Positions 54,174 to 62,388 of a stretch of 64,000 bases of DNA are shown here, in pieces. Source of the stretch: Peptoniphilaceae bacterium (GTDB lineage: Bacteria; Bacillota; Clostridia; Tissierellales; Peptoniphilaceae). The notes beneath the pieces are model-generated. The model ran no database searches and was not told the origin of the DNA. It saw nothing but the letters and a program-made list of their open reading frames with translations. A program made the position numbers and the translations under genes. The number at the start of each line of letters is the position of its first letter. Position 1 is the first letter of the stretch. The stretch covers positions 25,600 to 89,599 of the forward strand of contig JASLJE010000040.1 of the NCBI GenBank assembly GCA_030152565.1. Direction: 5' to 3'.

Positions 54174-55004
54174 TTGGAAAAAGATTATCTGGCTCAGGCC
54201 ATAGATTTAATAGAGATAGAAAGGTCTATACAAAAAAAGTATAGGAAGGATACCTATGCCAGGTTTATGAAGGCCATAAGCGAATATGAACTCATAGAAG
54301 AGGGAGACAGGATAGCTGTTGGCATATCAGGAGGCAAGGACAGTCTGATCTTGGCCAAGATGCTTCAGGCCCTACAAAAATATAGTAAGGTTAACTTTAC
54401 TGTAGAATATGTGGCCATGGACCCAGGCTATAGTCCTGAAAATAGAAAGAAATTAGAAGATATTTGTTCCTACCTGGACCTACCAGTCAAGATATTTGAC
54501 TCAGATGTCTTTGAAGTAACAGAGAGAATAGCCAAGGAGAATCCCTGCTATATGTGTGCTAGGATGAGAAGAGGGTTTTTATACTCTAAGGTGGAAGAGT
54601 TGGGATGTAATAAGCTGGCCCTGGGCCATCACTATAATGACGTTATAGAAACAACTCTTTTAAATGTTTTGTGGGCCGGTAATTACAAGGCCATGATGCC
54701 TAAGCTAAAGAGTAGAAACTTTGAAGGGCTGGAACTAATAAGACCCCTTTATTTGGTAGAGGAAGACCATATTATAAGGTGGATGAACAATACGGGAATT
54801 ATACCCCTAGATTGTGCCTGTCCCATCAGTAAGAAAAAAAATGACAGTCAAAGAAAAAATATTAAAAAGCTAATAAGTGAGCTTAAAGAGGACAATCCTA
54901 ACATAGAACACAACATATTTAGATCTGCAGAAAATGTTGCAGTGGATGCTATTTTAGGCTATACAATTGATGGTGAAAAACACAGCTTTTTAGAAGAGTA
55001 TTGA
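54174..55004 (+). CDS. TtcA-like tRNA 2-thiolation ATPase
   Basis: A 276-residue PP-loop ATPase of the TtcA/TtuA group, which thiolates tRNA bases using an iron-sulphur cluster. The P-loop SGGKDS is near residue 53, the first Cys pair is in ENPCYMCARMRRG, and the third ligand is in LDCACPISKKKNDSQR, the arrangement of TtcA cluster ligands. The start is placed at the TTG at 54174, preceded by AGGAGTGATAAG; an ATG 21 bases upstream is before that site. Six bases or so separate it from uppP. The exact tRNA target (C32 or another position) is not settled. Confidence 0.86.
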   Translation: MEKDYLAQAIDLIEIERSIQKKYRKDTYARFMKAISEYELIEEGDRIAVGISGGKDSLILAKMLQALQKYSKVNFTVEYVAMDPGYSPENRKKLEDICSYLDLPVKIFDSDVFEVTERIAKENPCYMCARMRRGFLYSKVEELGCNKLALGHHYNDVIETTLLNVLWAGNYKAMMPKLKSRNFEGLELIRPLYLVEEDHIIRWMNNTGIIPLDCACPISKKKNDSQRKNIKKLISELKEDNPNIEHNIFRSAENVAVDAILGYTIDGEKHSFLEEY

Positions 55005-55014
55005 GGAGATTAGT

Positions 55015-55902
55015 ATGTTGGAAATATTAAAAGTAATTATTTTAGGAATAGTTGAGGGCCTGACTGAATTTTTACCAGTTAGCTCAACAGGACATCTTAT
55101 TCTGGTAAATGAATTTGTAAAGCTACAACCAGAACACTTTGCCAATGCCTTTAACGTGATAATCCAGTTGGGAGCTATCCTGGCAGTTGTGGTGATTTAT
55201 TTTGAAAGACTTAACCCCTTTCCCAAGAGTAAATTAGACCATGGCAAGTACCCTAGACAGTTGGAAGAAAAAGGTATTAAGTTTAGGCATTTGAAGAAAT
55301 TCTACTATTGGTTAACCCACAATGAAACGGTAACCCTATGGTTGAAGATTGTAGTAGCCATAATTCCTTCAGGTATAATTGGTGTTTTATTTGATGACAA
55401 GATAGACGAAAAGCTTATGAACCCGATAACTGTTGCCATAGCCCTTGTATTTTATGGTGTAATTATTATTTTAATGGAAAACAAGAATAGAAATAGGACT
55501 AGCTACAAGTATGAATCAGCAGCTGATATTCCTTTTTCAACAGCCTTGGGCATAGGATTTTTCCAATGTTTGGCCCTAGTTCCAGGAACGTCCAGATCAG
55601 CTTCTACCATAATAGGAGCCATGGTACTTGGCTTAAATAGGACTGCAGCGGCAGACTTTTCCTTCTTTTTAGCTATACCAACCATGGTTGGAGCAACCCT
55701 GGTAAAGATAGTTAAAGCCAAGGGACTTAGCCTTAACCAATGGGGATTAATCCTACTAGGCTTTATAGTTTCCTACATAGTAGCCTATGTGGTTATTAAG
55801 AAATTCCTTGGTTACATCAAGAATAACGACTTTAAGGTCTTTGGTTATTACAGGGTAATACTAGGTATTTTAGTACTTTTATACTTTAGTTTAGTAAAGT
55901 AG
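55015..55902 (+). CDS. uppP: Undecaprenyl-diphosphatase UppP (BacA)
   Basis: Membrane phosphatase that recycles undecaprenyl pyrophosphate for cell-wall synthesis; overexpression gives bacitracin resistance in other bacteria. The 295 residues carry both BacA motifs: ILGIVEGLTEFLPVSSTGHLIL near the N-terminus and ALVPGTSRSASTIIGAMVLGLNRTAAADFSFFLAIPTM, with about eight hydrophobic segments. GGAGATTAGT precedes the ATG. It ends in a strong terminator. Confidence 0.96.
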   Translation: MLEILKVIILGIVEGLTEFLPVSSTGHLILVNEFVKLQPEHFANAFNVIIQLGAILAVVVIYFERLNPFPKSKLDHGKYPRQLEEKGIKFRHLKKFYYWLTHNETVTLWLKIVVAIIPSGIIGVLFDDKIDEKLMNPITVAIALVFYGVIIILMENKNRNRTSYKYESAADIPFSTALGIGFFQCLALVPGTSRSASTIIGAMVLGLNRTAAADFSFFLAIPTMVGATLVKIVKAKGLSLNQWGLILLGFIVSYIVAYVVIKKFLGYIKNNDFKVFGYYRVILGILVLLYFSLVK

Positions 55903-55913
55903 GTAAAACAAGT

Positions 55914-55940
55914 AAACTACTCATTTGAGTAGTTTTTTTT
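55914..55940 (+). terminator. Terminator of uppP
   Basis: AAACTACTCA and TGAGTAGTTT followed by T residues, 12 bases after the uppP stop codon. Confidence 0.9.
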
Positions 55941-55954
55941 ATTGCCTCTTATGA

Positions 55955-55960
55955 TATAAT
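55955..55960 (+). promoter_or_regulatory. Extended -10 element before the coiled-coil gene
   Basis: TGATATAAT contains TATAAT with an upstream TGN, which can compensate for a weak -35. It would drive the five-gene unit beginning at 55979. Confidence 0.5.
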
Positions 55961-55978
55961 CTATAAAAGGGGGATGTT

Positions 55979-56449
55979 ATGGAAAAAATAGACCAACTGA
56001 ATAAAAAGAGAGTGGACCTAGTTGAAATAATTGACCAGGGTAGGGACCTAATTGAGGAAATAAAGGAGAATCTCAGGAAGAAAAACTCCAAGATAGATAT
56101 GTTAAACTATAAAAAACTTAATAAGAAGGCCTCCTTGGCAGACAATATAATTCTATCCAAGTCCAATATGGACGACCGGAGGATAAATAATCTTTACAAT
56201 AATTACCTAGAAGAAGCTAGAAACTATCTGGATTTAAACAAGGTTTTAACTGGTGGAATGAATCATTCCAGCCTTATAAGAAAACCCAAGTACAGGATAA
56301 ACCTAGATCTTAAAATGAGGGGGCAAAAGTTTAGCCAACAAAGACAGATAAGAGATATTCAAAGGATAAATAGATACCTATATCTGGAGGCTGAAAAAAT
56401 AAAAGGCCAGATAGAGTTAATTGAAATAGACAATAAAATGCCAAGATAA
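55979..56449 (+). CDS. Hypothetical basic coiled-coil protein
   Basis: A 156-residue protein that I do not recognise. It is predicted to be almost wholly helical: residues about 1-35 and 115-150 have heptad-like hydrophobic spacing (IDQLNKKRVDLVEIIDQ), and the middle (SLIRKPKYRINLDLKMRGQKFSQQRQ) is basic. There is no signal peptide or membrane segment. GGGGGATGTT precedes the ATG. A hairpin follows the stop codon, with the DUF5711-like gene about 60 bases further on. A nucleic-acid or scaffold role is possible but unsupported. Confidence 0.6.
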   Translation: MEKIDQLNKKRVDLVEIIDQGRDLIEEIKENLRKKNSKIDMLNYKKLNKKASLADNIILSKSNMDDRRINNLYNNYLEEARNYLDLNKVLTGGMNHSSLIRKPKYRINLDLKMRGQKFSQQRQIRDIQRINRYLYLEAEKIKGQIELIEIDNKMPR

Positions 56450-56450
56450 G

Positions 56451-56470
56451 TAGGATGGAGCGCCATCCTA
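56451..56470 (+). repeat. Hairpin after the coiled-coil gene
   Basis: TAGGATGG, AGCG, CCATCCTA: an 8-bp GC-containing stem with only a weak T-rich tail. It may be a partial terminator or an mRNA processing or stability element. Confidence 0.6.
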
Positions 56471-56507
56471 TTATTTATAGTGCAAATAAAATATAAGGGT
56501 AAGTAGT

Positions 56508-57545
56508 ATGGAAGAAAAGAGAAAAAGAAAAGTAAGAAAAAAAGACTTTAAAAAATCAGGATCAAGGATTTTTATTATAGGCCTTGCTATCCTTCTTATA
56601 TTTTTGGCTTATAGGACCTACAGGAGTAAAAACCCCAAGTCCTATGACATAGCCATGGACATTAATATAGACAAGAAGGCCAGAGACTTTGGGATAGATC
56701 AGGGAAGACCTATTGTAAGGGAAAAAAACCAATTAATAAGCTATAATAAGCAGGGCAAGGAATCCTTTGTAAGAAAGCTAAAGGAAGATGAAATAGTTCA
56801 CTTTTATGAAGATGGCAAGGCCTATACATCCATAAAAAACAGGATAAACATATACAGCCTGGACAGTGACAAGACCCTAGATACCTTCAATGCCAAGGCC
56901 AAGATTAAGAAGGTGGAAAGACTGGGTAAAAACTATCTAATCTATACTAGTAGGATAGTTTATATCTATGACAAGGATTTTAAGCTTTTAGAAGAATTTG
57001 AGATTGATGAAAACCTATTGGCCTATGATAGGCTTAACAACTTGACCAGTATAATAGGCATGGACATGAACTCAGGTATTTTAACTTCATCTTTTTATTT
57101 ATTTGATGAAAACACCAATTACTATAGGTTAAAATCAGCTGATGAATTATTTATTAAGTCCCACTATATGGGAGAAAATAAAAATGTCCTTATAAGTAAC
57201 CGCTATATTTACCTTTTAGACAGGGATAATATAGTAAATAAAAAACTTATACATAATTTTAAAGCAGTGGATATTAAGGATGACAGGATTTGCCTGGTAG
57301 ATGGAAATAGTCTTTTAATCTTTGATAATAACTTGGAATTAATCAAGGAAGTTAGGGTGGACTTTGACGTGAAAGCCCTTAGTATAAGAAAAAACTCCAC
57401 AGTCCTAGTGGGAGATAAGAAAATTGGAATTTATGAAAATGACAATATTTTAGAGCAGGATGTTTCAAAGATTCTATCAAGCGTTATAGATGAATCAGGA
57501 GTGTATCTCTTCTTTGAAACAGGTGTAGAAAGGATGAGTAGATGA
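56508..57545 (+). CDS. Membrane-anchored beta-propeller-like protein (DUF5711-like)
   Basis: A 345-residue protein with a basic cytosolic start (KRKRKVRKKDFKKSGSR), one membrane helix at about 23-40, and an extracellular remainder of repeating beta strands (for example NRINIYSLDS, SRIVYIYDKD, NRYIYLLDRD, NSLLIFDNN, KKIGIYENDN) that look like propeller blades. This matches the layout of DUF5711 proteins. Its stop codon overlaps the start of the mscS gene (ATGA), so the two are coupled, suggesting a link to envelope sensing. Function unknown. Confidence 0.68.
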   Translation: MEEKRKRKVRKKDFKKSGSRIFIIGLAILLIFLAYRTYRSKNPKSYDIAMDINIDKKARDFGIDQGRPIVREKNQLISYNKQGKESFVRKLKEDEIVHFYEDGKAYTSIKNRINIYSLDSDKTLDTFNAKAKIKKVERLGKNYLIYTSRIVYIYDKDFKLLEEFEIDENLLAYDRLNNLTSIIGMDMNSGILTSSFYLFDENTNYYRLKSADELFIKSHYMGENKNVLISNRYIYLLDRDNIVNKKLIHNFKAVDIKDDRICLVDGNSLLIFDNNLELIKEVRVDFDVKALSIRKNSTVLVGDKKIGIYENDNILEQDVSKILSSVIDESGVYLFFETGVERMSR

Positions 57546-58366
57546 GTAAATTTAGCGAAATCTTAATAAACTTTCCCTGGTTGGGCAAGTTAATATTTAT
57601 AGGAATAACCATAGTTATAGCCAAGATTCTAGTAACCATGTTAAATAGGATCTTTAGCGATAAGATAGTTAATAAGTTTCCAGAAACAACCAATAAGTCT
57701 AAGGCTAAGACCATAATAAGCCTAACTAGAAACCTTATGAGGATAGTTATTTACTTTATAGCAGCGACTATGATTCTAGATAAGCTGGGAGTAAATACTT
57801 CTTCCATTATAGCGGCAGCAGGAGTTGGTGGTATCGCCATAGCCTTTGCAGCCCAATCCCTGGTTAAGGACGTGATAAATGGAACCTTTATCCTTTTGGA
57901 AAACCAATTTGATATAGGAGATTTGGTAACTATAGCTGGTTCTACAGGAAATGTAGCAGATATAAATCTTAGGACCACTACCCTAAAAGAATTTACAGGG
58001 TCGGTTCATATAATCCCCAATGGAGTTATAGACAAGGTAATTAACCACTCTAAAAATCCTATGAGATCAGATGTGGTCTTTACTGTGGGGAATAATGTGA
58101 ATTATGGAGACTTGGAAAAACTTTTAAATAAAATTTATGATCAGGCTGTAATAGACAAGGATTTCTATGTTGAAAAACCAGTTACAGTTGGAGTGGATAA
58201 TCTGGGAGAGTTTAGTTATACGGTAACAGTTGCAGGCTATACTCAGCCAGGTAGTCAGGTAGAAGGCCAAAGATATTTAAGGTCAAAAATTCTTAAACTT
58301 TTACAAGAAAATAATATAAAAACCAATATATTAGGAGTAAAAAATGAAGAAGTATCAGGTAAATGA
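57542..58366 (+). CDS. MscS-family small-conductance mechanosensitive channel
   Basis: A 274-residue channel that releases solutes on osmotic downshock. Three membrane segments are followed by the cytosolic MscS domain. The pore-lining TM3 signature GVGGIAIAFAAQSLVKDVINGTFILLENQFDIGDLVTIAG is clear, as is the downstream NGVIDKVINHSKNP. It starts inside the stop codon of the preceding gene and overlaps the DUF951 gene by 23 bases; the mscS-DUF951 pair is common in Clostridia. Confidence 0.95.
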   Translation: MSKFSEILINFPWLGKLIFIGITIVIAKILVTMLNRIFSDKIVNKFPETTNKSKAKTIISLTRNLMRIVIYFIAATMILDKLGVNTSSIIAAAGVGGIAIAFAAQSLVKDVINGTFILLENQFDIGDLVTIAGSTGNVADINLRTTTLKEFTGSVHIIPNGVIDKVINHSKNPMRSDVVFTVGNNVNYGDLEKLLNKIYDQAVIDKDFYVEKPVTVGVDNLGEFSYTVTVAGYTQPGSQVEGQRYLRSKILKLLQENNIKTNILGVKNEEVSGK

Positions 58367-58583
58367 TCTAGTTAAATTAAAAAAGGGCCACCCTTGTGGA
58401 GAAAACAAGTGGAAGATTTTAAGGACTGGGGTGGATGTGAAACTTCAGTGTATGGGCTGTGATAGACAGGTTTGGCTAACCAGGCTGGACTTTGATAAGA
58501 GACTGAGGAAAATACAAAACAAGGATGGAAAGTTTGTATCCATTGTAAATTATGAAAGAGAAGATGATGATAGGGAAGTTTAA
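58344..58583 (+). CDS. DUF951-family protein
   Basis: A 79-residue protein of the DUF951 family: KYQVNDLVKLKKGHPCGENKWKILRTGVDVKLQCMGCDRQVWLTRLDFDKR, with a conserved Cys in HPCG and a CxxC in CMGC that could bind metal. TAGGAG precedes the ATG. It overlaps mscS at its start and the DUF1361 gene at its end, so all three are translationally linked. Function unknown. Confidence 0.9.
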   Translation: MKKYQVNDLVKLKKGHPCGENKWKILRTGVDVKLQCMGCDRQVWLTRLDFDKRLRKIQNKDGKFVSIVNYEREDDDREV

Positions 58584-59220
58584 AAAAGACTATGGCAAGG
58601 TTATACTTATAAGCTTATTATATGGTTTAGTCAACCTGCTAATATTTTTTTCCTACTTTGATTTTCTAGCCCTATGGTTGGATTGGAATCTTTTTCTAGC
58701 AGGACTACCCCTAGTTTTTATCAGCCTTTACAAGGCTAGTGAAAAAAAGTGGGCCAGACTGATATATCTTCTTTTATGGCTTTTCTTCTTCCCCAATGCC
58801 ATCTATATGGTGACAGATTTTATCCATCTGGGAGGGGAAGTCTTTTATGAGAGCCAGGCCTATCAAACTGTATATAGTAAGGATATGGAAGCCTGGTTAA
58901 GGCTTATATCCATAGCCTTTGGCTTTGTTTTATCCAACTACTATGGTCTAGAGTCTTTTTATATTTTCTATGAAGAGGTTAGAGAAGATGACAAGAAGAA
59001 GGCCTATCTTTTATTTATAGTAGTAGGGCTTCTAACCGGTCTTGCCATTTATATAGGACGGTTTTTACGCTTTAATTCTTGGGATATTTTAAGGCCTTTG
59101 CTTTTACTCAGTAAGCTTTGGTCCTCTCTAGATGGATTTGCCTATAGCTTTATAGGACTTATGACCCTTTATTCCTGGGGGCTTTTCGGACTTTTTATAG
59201 GTTTTAGGAAGAAGAAATAA
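58552..59220 (+). CDS. DUF1361-family membrane protein
   Basis: A 222-residue polytopic membrane protein with about seven hydrophobic segments. LLLWLFFFPNAIYMVTDFIHL and the later DILRPL region fit the DUF1361 family. The start is uncertain: the first ATG (58552) lies inside the DUF951 gene and two further ATGs follow at 58564 and 58567; none has a strong ribosome site, consistent with coupling to the upstream gene. Last gene of the operon, followed by a strong terminator. Function unknown. Confidence 0.8.
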   Translation: MKEKMMIGKFKKDYGKVILISLLYGLVNLLIFFSYFDFLALWLDWNLFLAGLPLVFISLYKASEKKWARLIYLLLWLFFFPNAIYMVTDFIHLGGEVFYESQAYQTVYSKDMEAWLRLISIAFGFVLSNYYGLESFYIFYEEVREDDKKKAYLLFIVVGLLTGLAIYIGRFLRFNSWDILRPLLLLSKLWSSLDGFAYSFIGLMTLYSWGLFGLFIGFRKKK

Positions 59221-59243
59221 AGAGAGATAAATAGACATAAGAA

Positions 59244-59280
59244 AAGATAGGGTTCACATCAGTGGCCCTATCTTATTTTT
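59244..59280 (+). terminator. Terminator after the DUF1361 gene
   Basis: AAGATAGGG and CCCTATCTT pair around a 13-base loop and are followed by ATTTTTTT. The right part overlaps the end of the convergent PfkB-family gene. Confidence 0.85.
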
Positions 59281-60191
59281 TTAACTATGGTTTTTTCATA
59301 AATTTCTTCAATTTCGTCCTTGGTTGCAATATCTTCAACAAAGGCTGTGGCAGAAGCTGATGCTGAAGCCATCTTAAAGGCTGATACAGGATCATTTTGC
59401 TTCATATATAGGCCGATAAAGGCACCTATCATGGCATCTCTTGATGAAAAGGTATTTACAACATTTCCCTTTACTCCATAGGACCTGTAGACAGAACCGT
59501 CCTTGGTAAATAGGTAGGATCCTTCTTCTCCCAGGGAAACTATAGCATTGGTCGCTCCAATATTGATACATTTTAAGCCGTGTTCAATAATATCTTCTTC
59601 GTCTTTAAAGCCTTCCTTATCAAACATTTTAGCCAAATCATCTATATTAGGCTTGATTAAAAGGGGACCAAATTTAAGGGCATCCAAGGTTTGTTTTGGA
59701 GGGATGTCTATTACAAAGTGGGCCTTGTTGGCCTGGCAAATTTCAATTATCCTCCTGTAGATATCACTGGGTACAGAATCAGGAATAGATCCTCCCATAA
59801 CTATAATATCACCTTCCCTAACCCTGGAAAGAAAGTAAAGTAGGTCATCCACATCATCTTTTGGCACATGGGGTGAAACACCTCTTAAAATAGTTTCTTC
59901 TTTTTGGGACTTAACCTTGATATTGGTTCTAGAATCCTCTTCAACTGTGATAAAATAATGTTCCAGATTTCTCTCTTCAAACCAGTCGTAGATGAACTTA
60001 CCTGGATATCCACCTAGAAAGCCAGTAGAAACGCTGGGAATATTTAGATTATGTAAGGTCCTAGATACGTTAATTGCCTTACCACCAGGATACTTATGGC
60101 TGGCCTTTACCTGTAGTAAACTGCCAGGATTTAAGTCATCAAGATAGACAATCATATCTAAAGTCGGGTTTAATGTAACTGTATAAATCAT
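59268..60191 (-). CDS. PfkB-family sugar kinase (1-phosphofructokinase/LacC-like) with altered anion-hole motif
   Basis: A 307-residue carbohydrate kinase of the FruK/LacC branch (MIYTVTLNPTLDMIVYLDDL start; GFLGGYPGKFI; GGSIPDSVP; LIKPNIDDLAKMF). The first signature reads GGKAINVSR instead of GGKGxNV, and the normally near-invariant GAGD anion hole before the catalytic Asp reads SSRD (VVNTFSSRDAMIGAF). The Asp is kept, but the glycines that hold the phosphate are not, so activity or substrate may differ from the family. No PTS or aldolase gene is adjacent. AAGGAGGCT precedes the ATG. Confidence 0.85.
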   Translation of the reverse strand: MIYTVTLNPTLDMIVYLDDLNPGSLLQVKASHKYPGGKAINVSRTLHNLNIPSVSTGFLGGYPGKFIYDWFEERNLEHYFITVEEDSRTNIKVKSQKEETILRGVSPHVPKDDVDDLLYFLSRVREGDIIVMGGSIPDSVPSDIYRRIIEICQANKAHFVIDIPPKQTLDALKFGPLLIKPNIDDLAKMFDKEGFKDEEDIIEHGLKCINIGATNAIVSLGEEGSYLFTKDGSVYRSYGVKGNVVNTFSSRDAMIGAFIGLYMKQNDPVSAFKMASASASATAFVEDIATKDEIEEIYEKTIVKKIR

Positions 60192-60249
60192 AATTAGCCT
60201 CCTTATCTTTAATATTGATATATTATCATTAATATATTATAAATACAAT

Positions 60250-60275
60250 TAAAAAACAGCCCGAAGGCTGTTAAT
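60250..60275 (-). terminator. Terminator of ftsH
   Basis: AACAGCC, CGAA, GGCTGTT with T residues following on the minus strand, just after the ftsH stop codon. Confidence 0.88.
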
Positions 60276-60279
60276 TAGC

Positions 60280-62199
60280 TTAATCATTAGAAGTCTCATC
60301 AGCTTGGTCAAGACCTTCTTGGACCTGGCCTTCATCTTCTTTATCTTCAACTACTTGATCAGTTTTTTTATCTGTAATCTCATACTTGTTATCTAGGATA
60401 TCCATAAATTCTTCTCCACTGATAGTTTCTTTTTCCAGTAGGTATCTGGAAATCTCATGAAGCTTATCAATATTTTCCTTTAGAATATCTATGGCCTTAG
60501 TGTGGGCTGATGAAATTATTTCCCTTACCTTATTATCTATTTGCTCAGCAGTTCCACCTGATGCCTGTAGTTGGGAATCCCCTCCTAAGTATTGGTTGGT
60601 CACTGTTTCCAAGGCTATAAAGTCAAATTCATCAGTCATACCAAATCTAGTTACCATGGCTCTGGCCAACTTGGTTGCCCTTTCAATATCGTTTGAGGCA
60701 CCTGTAGTCTTGGTATTAAAGATTAACTCTTCAGCTGAACGGCCACCTGTAAGAGTGGTGATTTCATTAAAGAGATCTTCCTTACTCATAAGAACCTTCT
60801 CCTCTTGGTCAACCTGCATGGTGTAGCCTAGGGCTCCAGAGGTACGAGGTATGATGGTTATCTTGGTAACTGGAGCTGAGTGGGTTTGCATAGCCGCAAC
60901 TAGGGCATGTCCAACCTCGTGGTAGGCTATCATTTCTTTTTCTTTTTCTGAAATAACAGCATTCTTTCTCTTTTGTCCAGCTATAACAACTTCTACGGAT
61001 TCTTGTAGGTCGGCTTCTGTAACTTCATTTCTGCCTTCCCTTACAGCCCTAAGGGCTCCTTCGTTTATAATATTTGCCAGGTCAGCTCCTGATGAACCAG
61101 CTGTCATTCTGGCTATGTTTTTAAAGTTCATATCATCAACGTGTTTAATCTTCTTGGCATGGACTTTTAAAACCGCTTCTCTACCTGCTAAATCTGGAAG
61201 CTCTACCCTAACCTGTCTGTCAAACCTTCCTGGTCTGGTCAAGGCTGGGTCTAGGATTTCTGGTCTATTGGTTGCTGCTAGAATAATAACTCCGCTAGAA
61301 CCATCAAAACCGTCCATTTCATTTAATAACTGGTTAAGGGTTTGTTCTCTTTCGTCATTGCCTCCAACACCAGCAGTATCCCTCTTCTTACCTATGGCGT
61401 CTATCTCGTCTATAAAGACAATACAAGGCGCTTTTTCATTGGCCTGTTTGAAAAGGTCCCTAACCTTAAGGGCTCCTAGTCCGACAAACATCTCTACGAA
61501 TTCAGAACCGGATATAGAGAAGAAGGGAACATTAGATTCACCTGCAACTGCCTTGGCTAGAAGGGTCTTACCTGTTCCTGGAGGTCCTACTAGAAGGACT
61601 CCCTTTGGAGAAACAGCCCCTATTTCTGCATATTTTTTAGGATTGTGTAGAAAGTCTACAACTTCCATTAAACTCTCTTTTGCTTCATCTTGTCCTGCCA
61701 CGTCCTTGAAGGTCTTGCCTGTTTGGGCCTTTACATAGACCTTGGCATTGGCCTTGCCAAAGCTCATAGCATTGGAACCTCCACCCATCATTTGCTTGGT
61801 AAGTAGTCTACCAAATCCAAAGATGATTACAAGTGGTAGAATCCAAGTAAGTAGGAACAAGATAATTGGGTTGGTCGGCTTGGTGATTACCGTGCCGAAG
61901 TTGGCTCCAGAATCTACTAGTTTTTCAGTAATATCTGGGTCTCTCCATTTACCTACCTTGTATAACTTTTCTTTTCCATCTTTATCTTTAGCTGTAAATT
62001 TATACTCATAAGTGTCTTCCTGTACTTTTATTACTTCTTTTTTATCAAGCATCTCTATAAATTTATTGTAGTTAACCTCTGTAACTGGATCAGTTATTAA
62101 AAGTGGTTTAACTATAGAATTTAACAAAATTAATAGGATTAAACCAATAATATAGTAGTAATATAGTGGTTTCTTTTCATTACTTCCATTTGATTTCAT
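60280..62199 (-). CDS. ftsH: ATP-dependent zinc metalloprotease FtsH
   Basis: Membrane-bound AAA+ protease for quality control of membrane and regulatory proteins. The 639 residues have TM1 at about 12-30, an extracytoplasmic domain, TM2 at about 110-128, the AAA module (Walker A GPPGTGKTLLAK, Walker B IVFIDEIDAIG, second region of homology ATNRPEILDPALTRPGRFDRQV), the zinc motif YHEVGHALV and the third zinc ligand region. An acidic, Gln/Glu/Asp-rich tail ends the protein. AGGTGATTTT precedes the ATG. It is divergent from trxA. Confidence 0.97.
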   Translation of the reverse strand: MKSNGSNEKKPLYYYYIIGLILLILLNSIVKPLLITDPVTEVNYNKFIEMLDKKEVIKVQEDTYEYKFTAKDKDGKEKLYKVGKWRDPDITEKLVDSGANFGTVITKPTNPIILFLLTWILPLVIIFGFGRLLTKQMMGGGSNAMSFGKANAKVYVKAQTGKTFKDVAGQDEAKESLMEVVDFLHNPKKYAEIGAVSPKGVLLVGPPGTGKTLLAKAVAGESNVPFFSISGSEFVEMFVGLGALKVRDLFKQANEKAPCIVFIDEIDAIGKKRDTAGVGGNDEREQTLNQLLNEMDGFDGSSGVIILAATNRPEILDPALTRPGRFDRQVRVELPDLAGREAVLKVHAKKIKHVDDMNFKNIARMTAGSSGADLANIINEGALRAVREGRNEVTEADLQESVEVVIAGQKRKNAVISEKEKEMIAYHEVGHALVAAMQTHSAPVTKITIIPRTSGALGYTMQVDQEEKVLMSKEDLFNEITTLTGGRSAEELIFNTKTTGASNDIERATKLARAMVTRFGMTDEFDFIALETVTNQYLGGDSQLQASGGTAEQIDNKVREIISSAHTKAIDILKENIDKLHEISRYLLEKETISGEEFMDILDNKYEITDKKTDQVVEDKEDEGQVQEGLDQADETSND

Positions 62200-62272
62200 A
62201 AAATCACCTCATTTTCTGTCATCTGTTATGAAATAGTATATCATAATTACTCTCTTATAGTATATAATGGAA

Positions 62273-62301
62273 TTGCGTTTAAATAATGTATGATATATAT
62301 T
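62273..62301 (+). promoter_or_regulatory. Possible promoter of the trxA operon
   Basis: TTGCGT (62273-62278) and TATATT (62296-62301) with a 17-base spacer, located upstream of a palindrome. Confidence 0.45.
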
Positions 62302-62319
62302 AAATATTAGATGTTTGTA

Positions 62320-62340
62320 ATATACCCTGGCTGGGTATAT
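62320..62340. promoter_or_regulatory. CsoR-family-like operator palindrome before trxA
   Basis: ATATACCC, five bases (TGGCT), GGGTATAT: a perfect 8-bp dyad resembling the ATACCC-N-GGGTAT operators of CsoR/CstR regulators, which sense copper or persulphides. It lies just after the likely promoter, so binding would repress. A simple leader hairpin is the alternative. Confidence 0.5.
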
Positions 62341-62388
62341 AAAACACGAAGAAATGATAAATAATAAGAGAAAACTTAGGGGGAAAAT

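Noticed and set aside
61115..61738. 207-codon plus-strand open frame opposite ftsH
   Set aside because: It is a shadow of the highly conserved FtsH AAA domain, with no ribosome site and no recognisable protein features.
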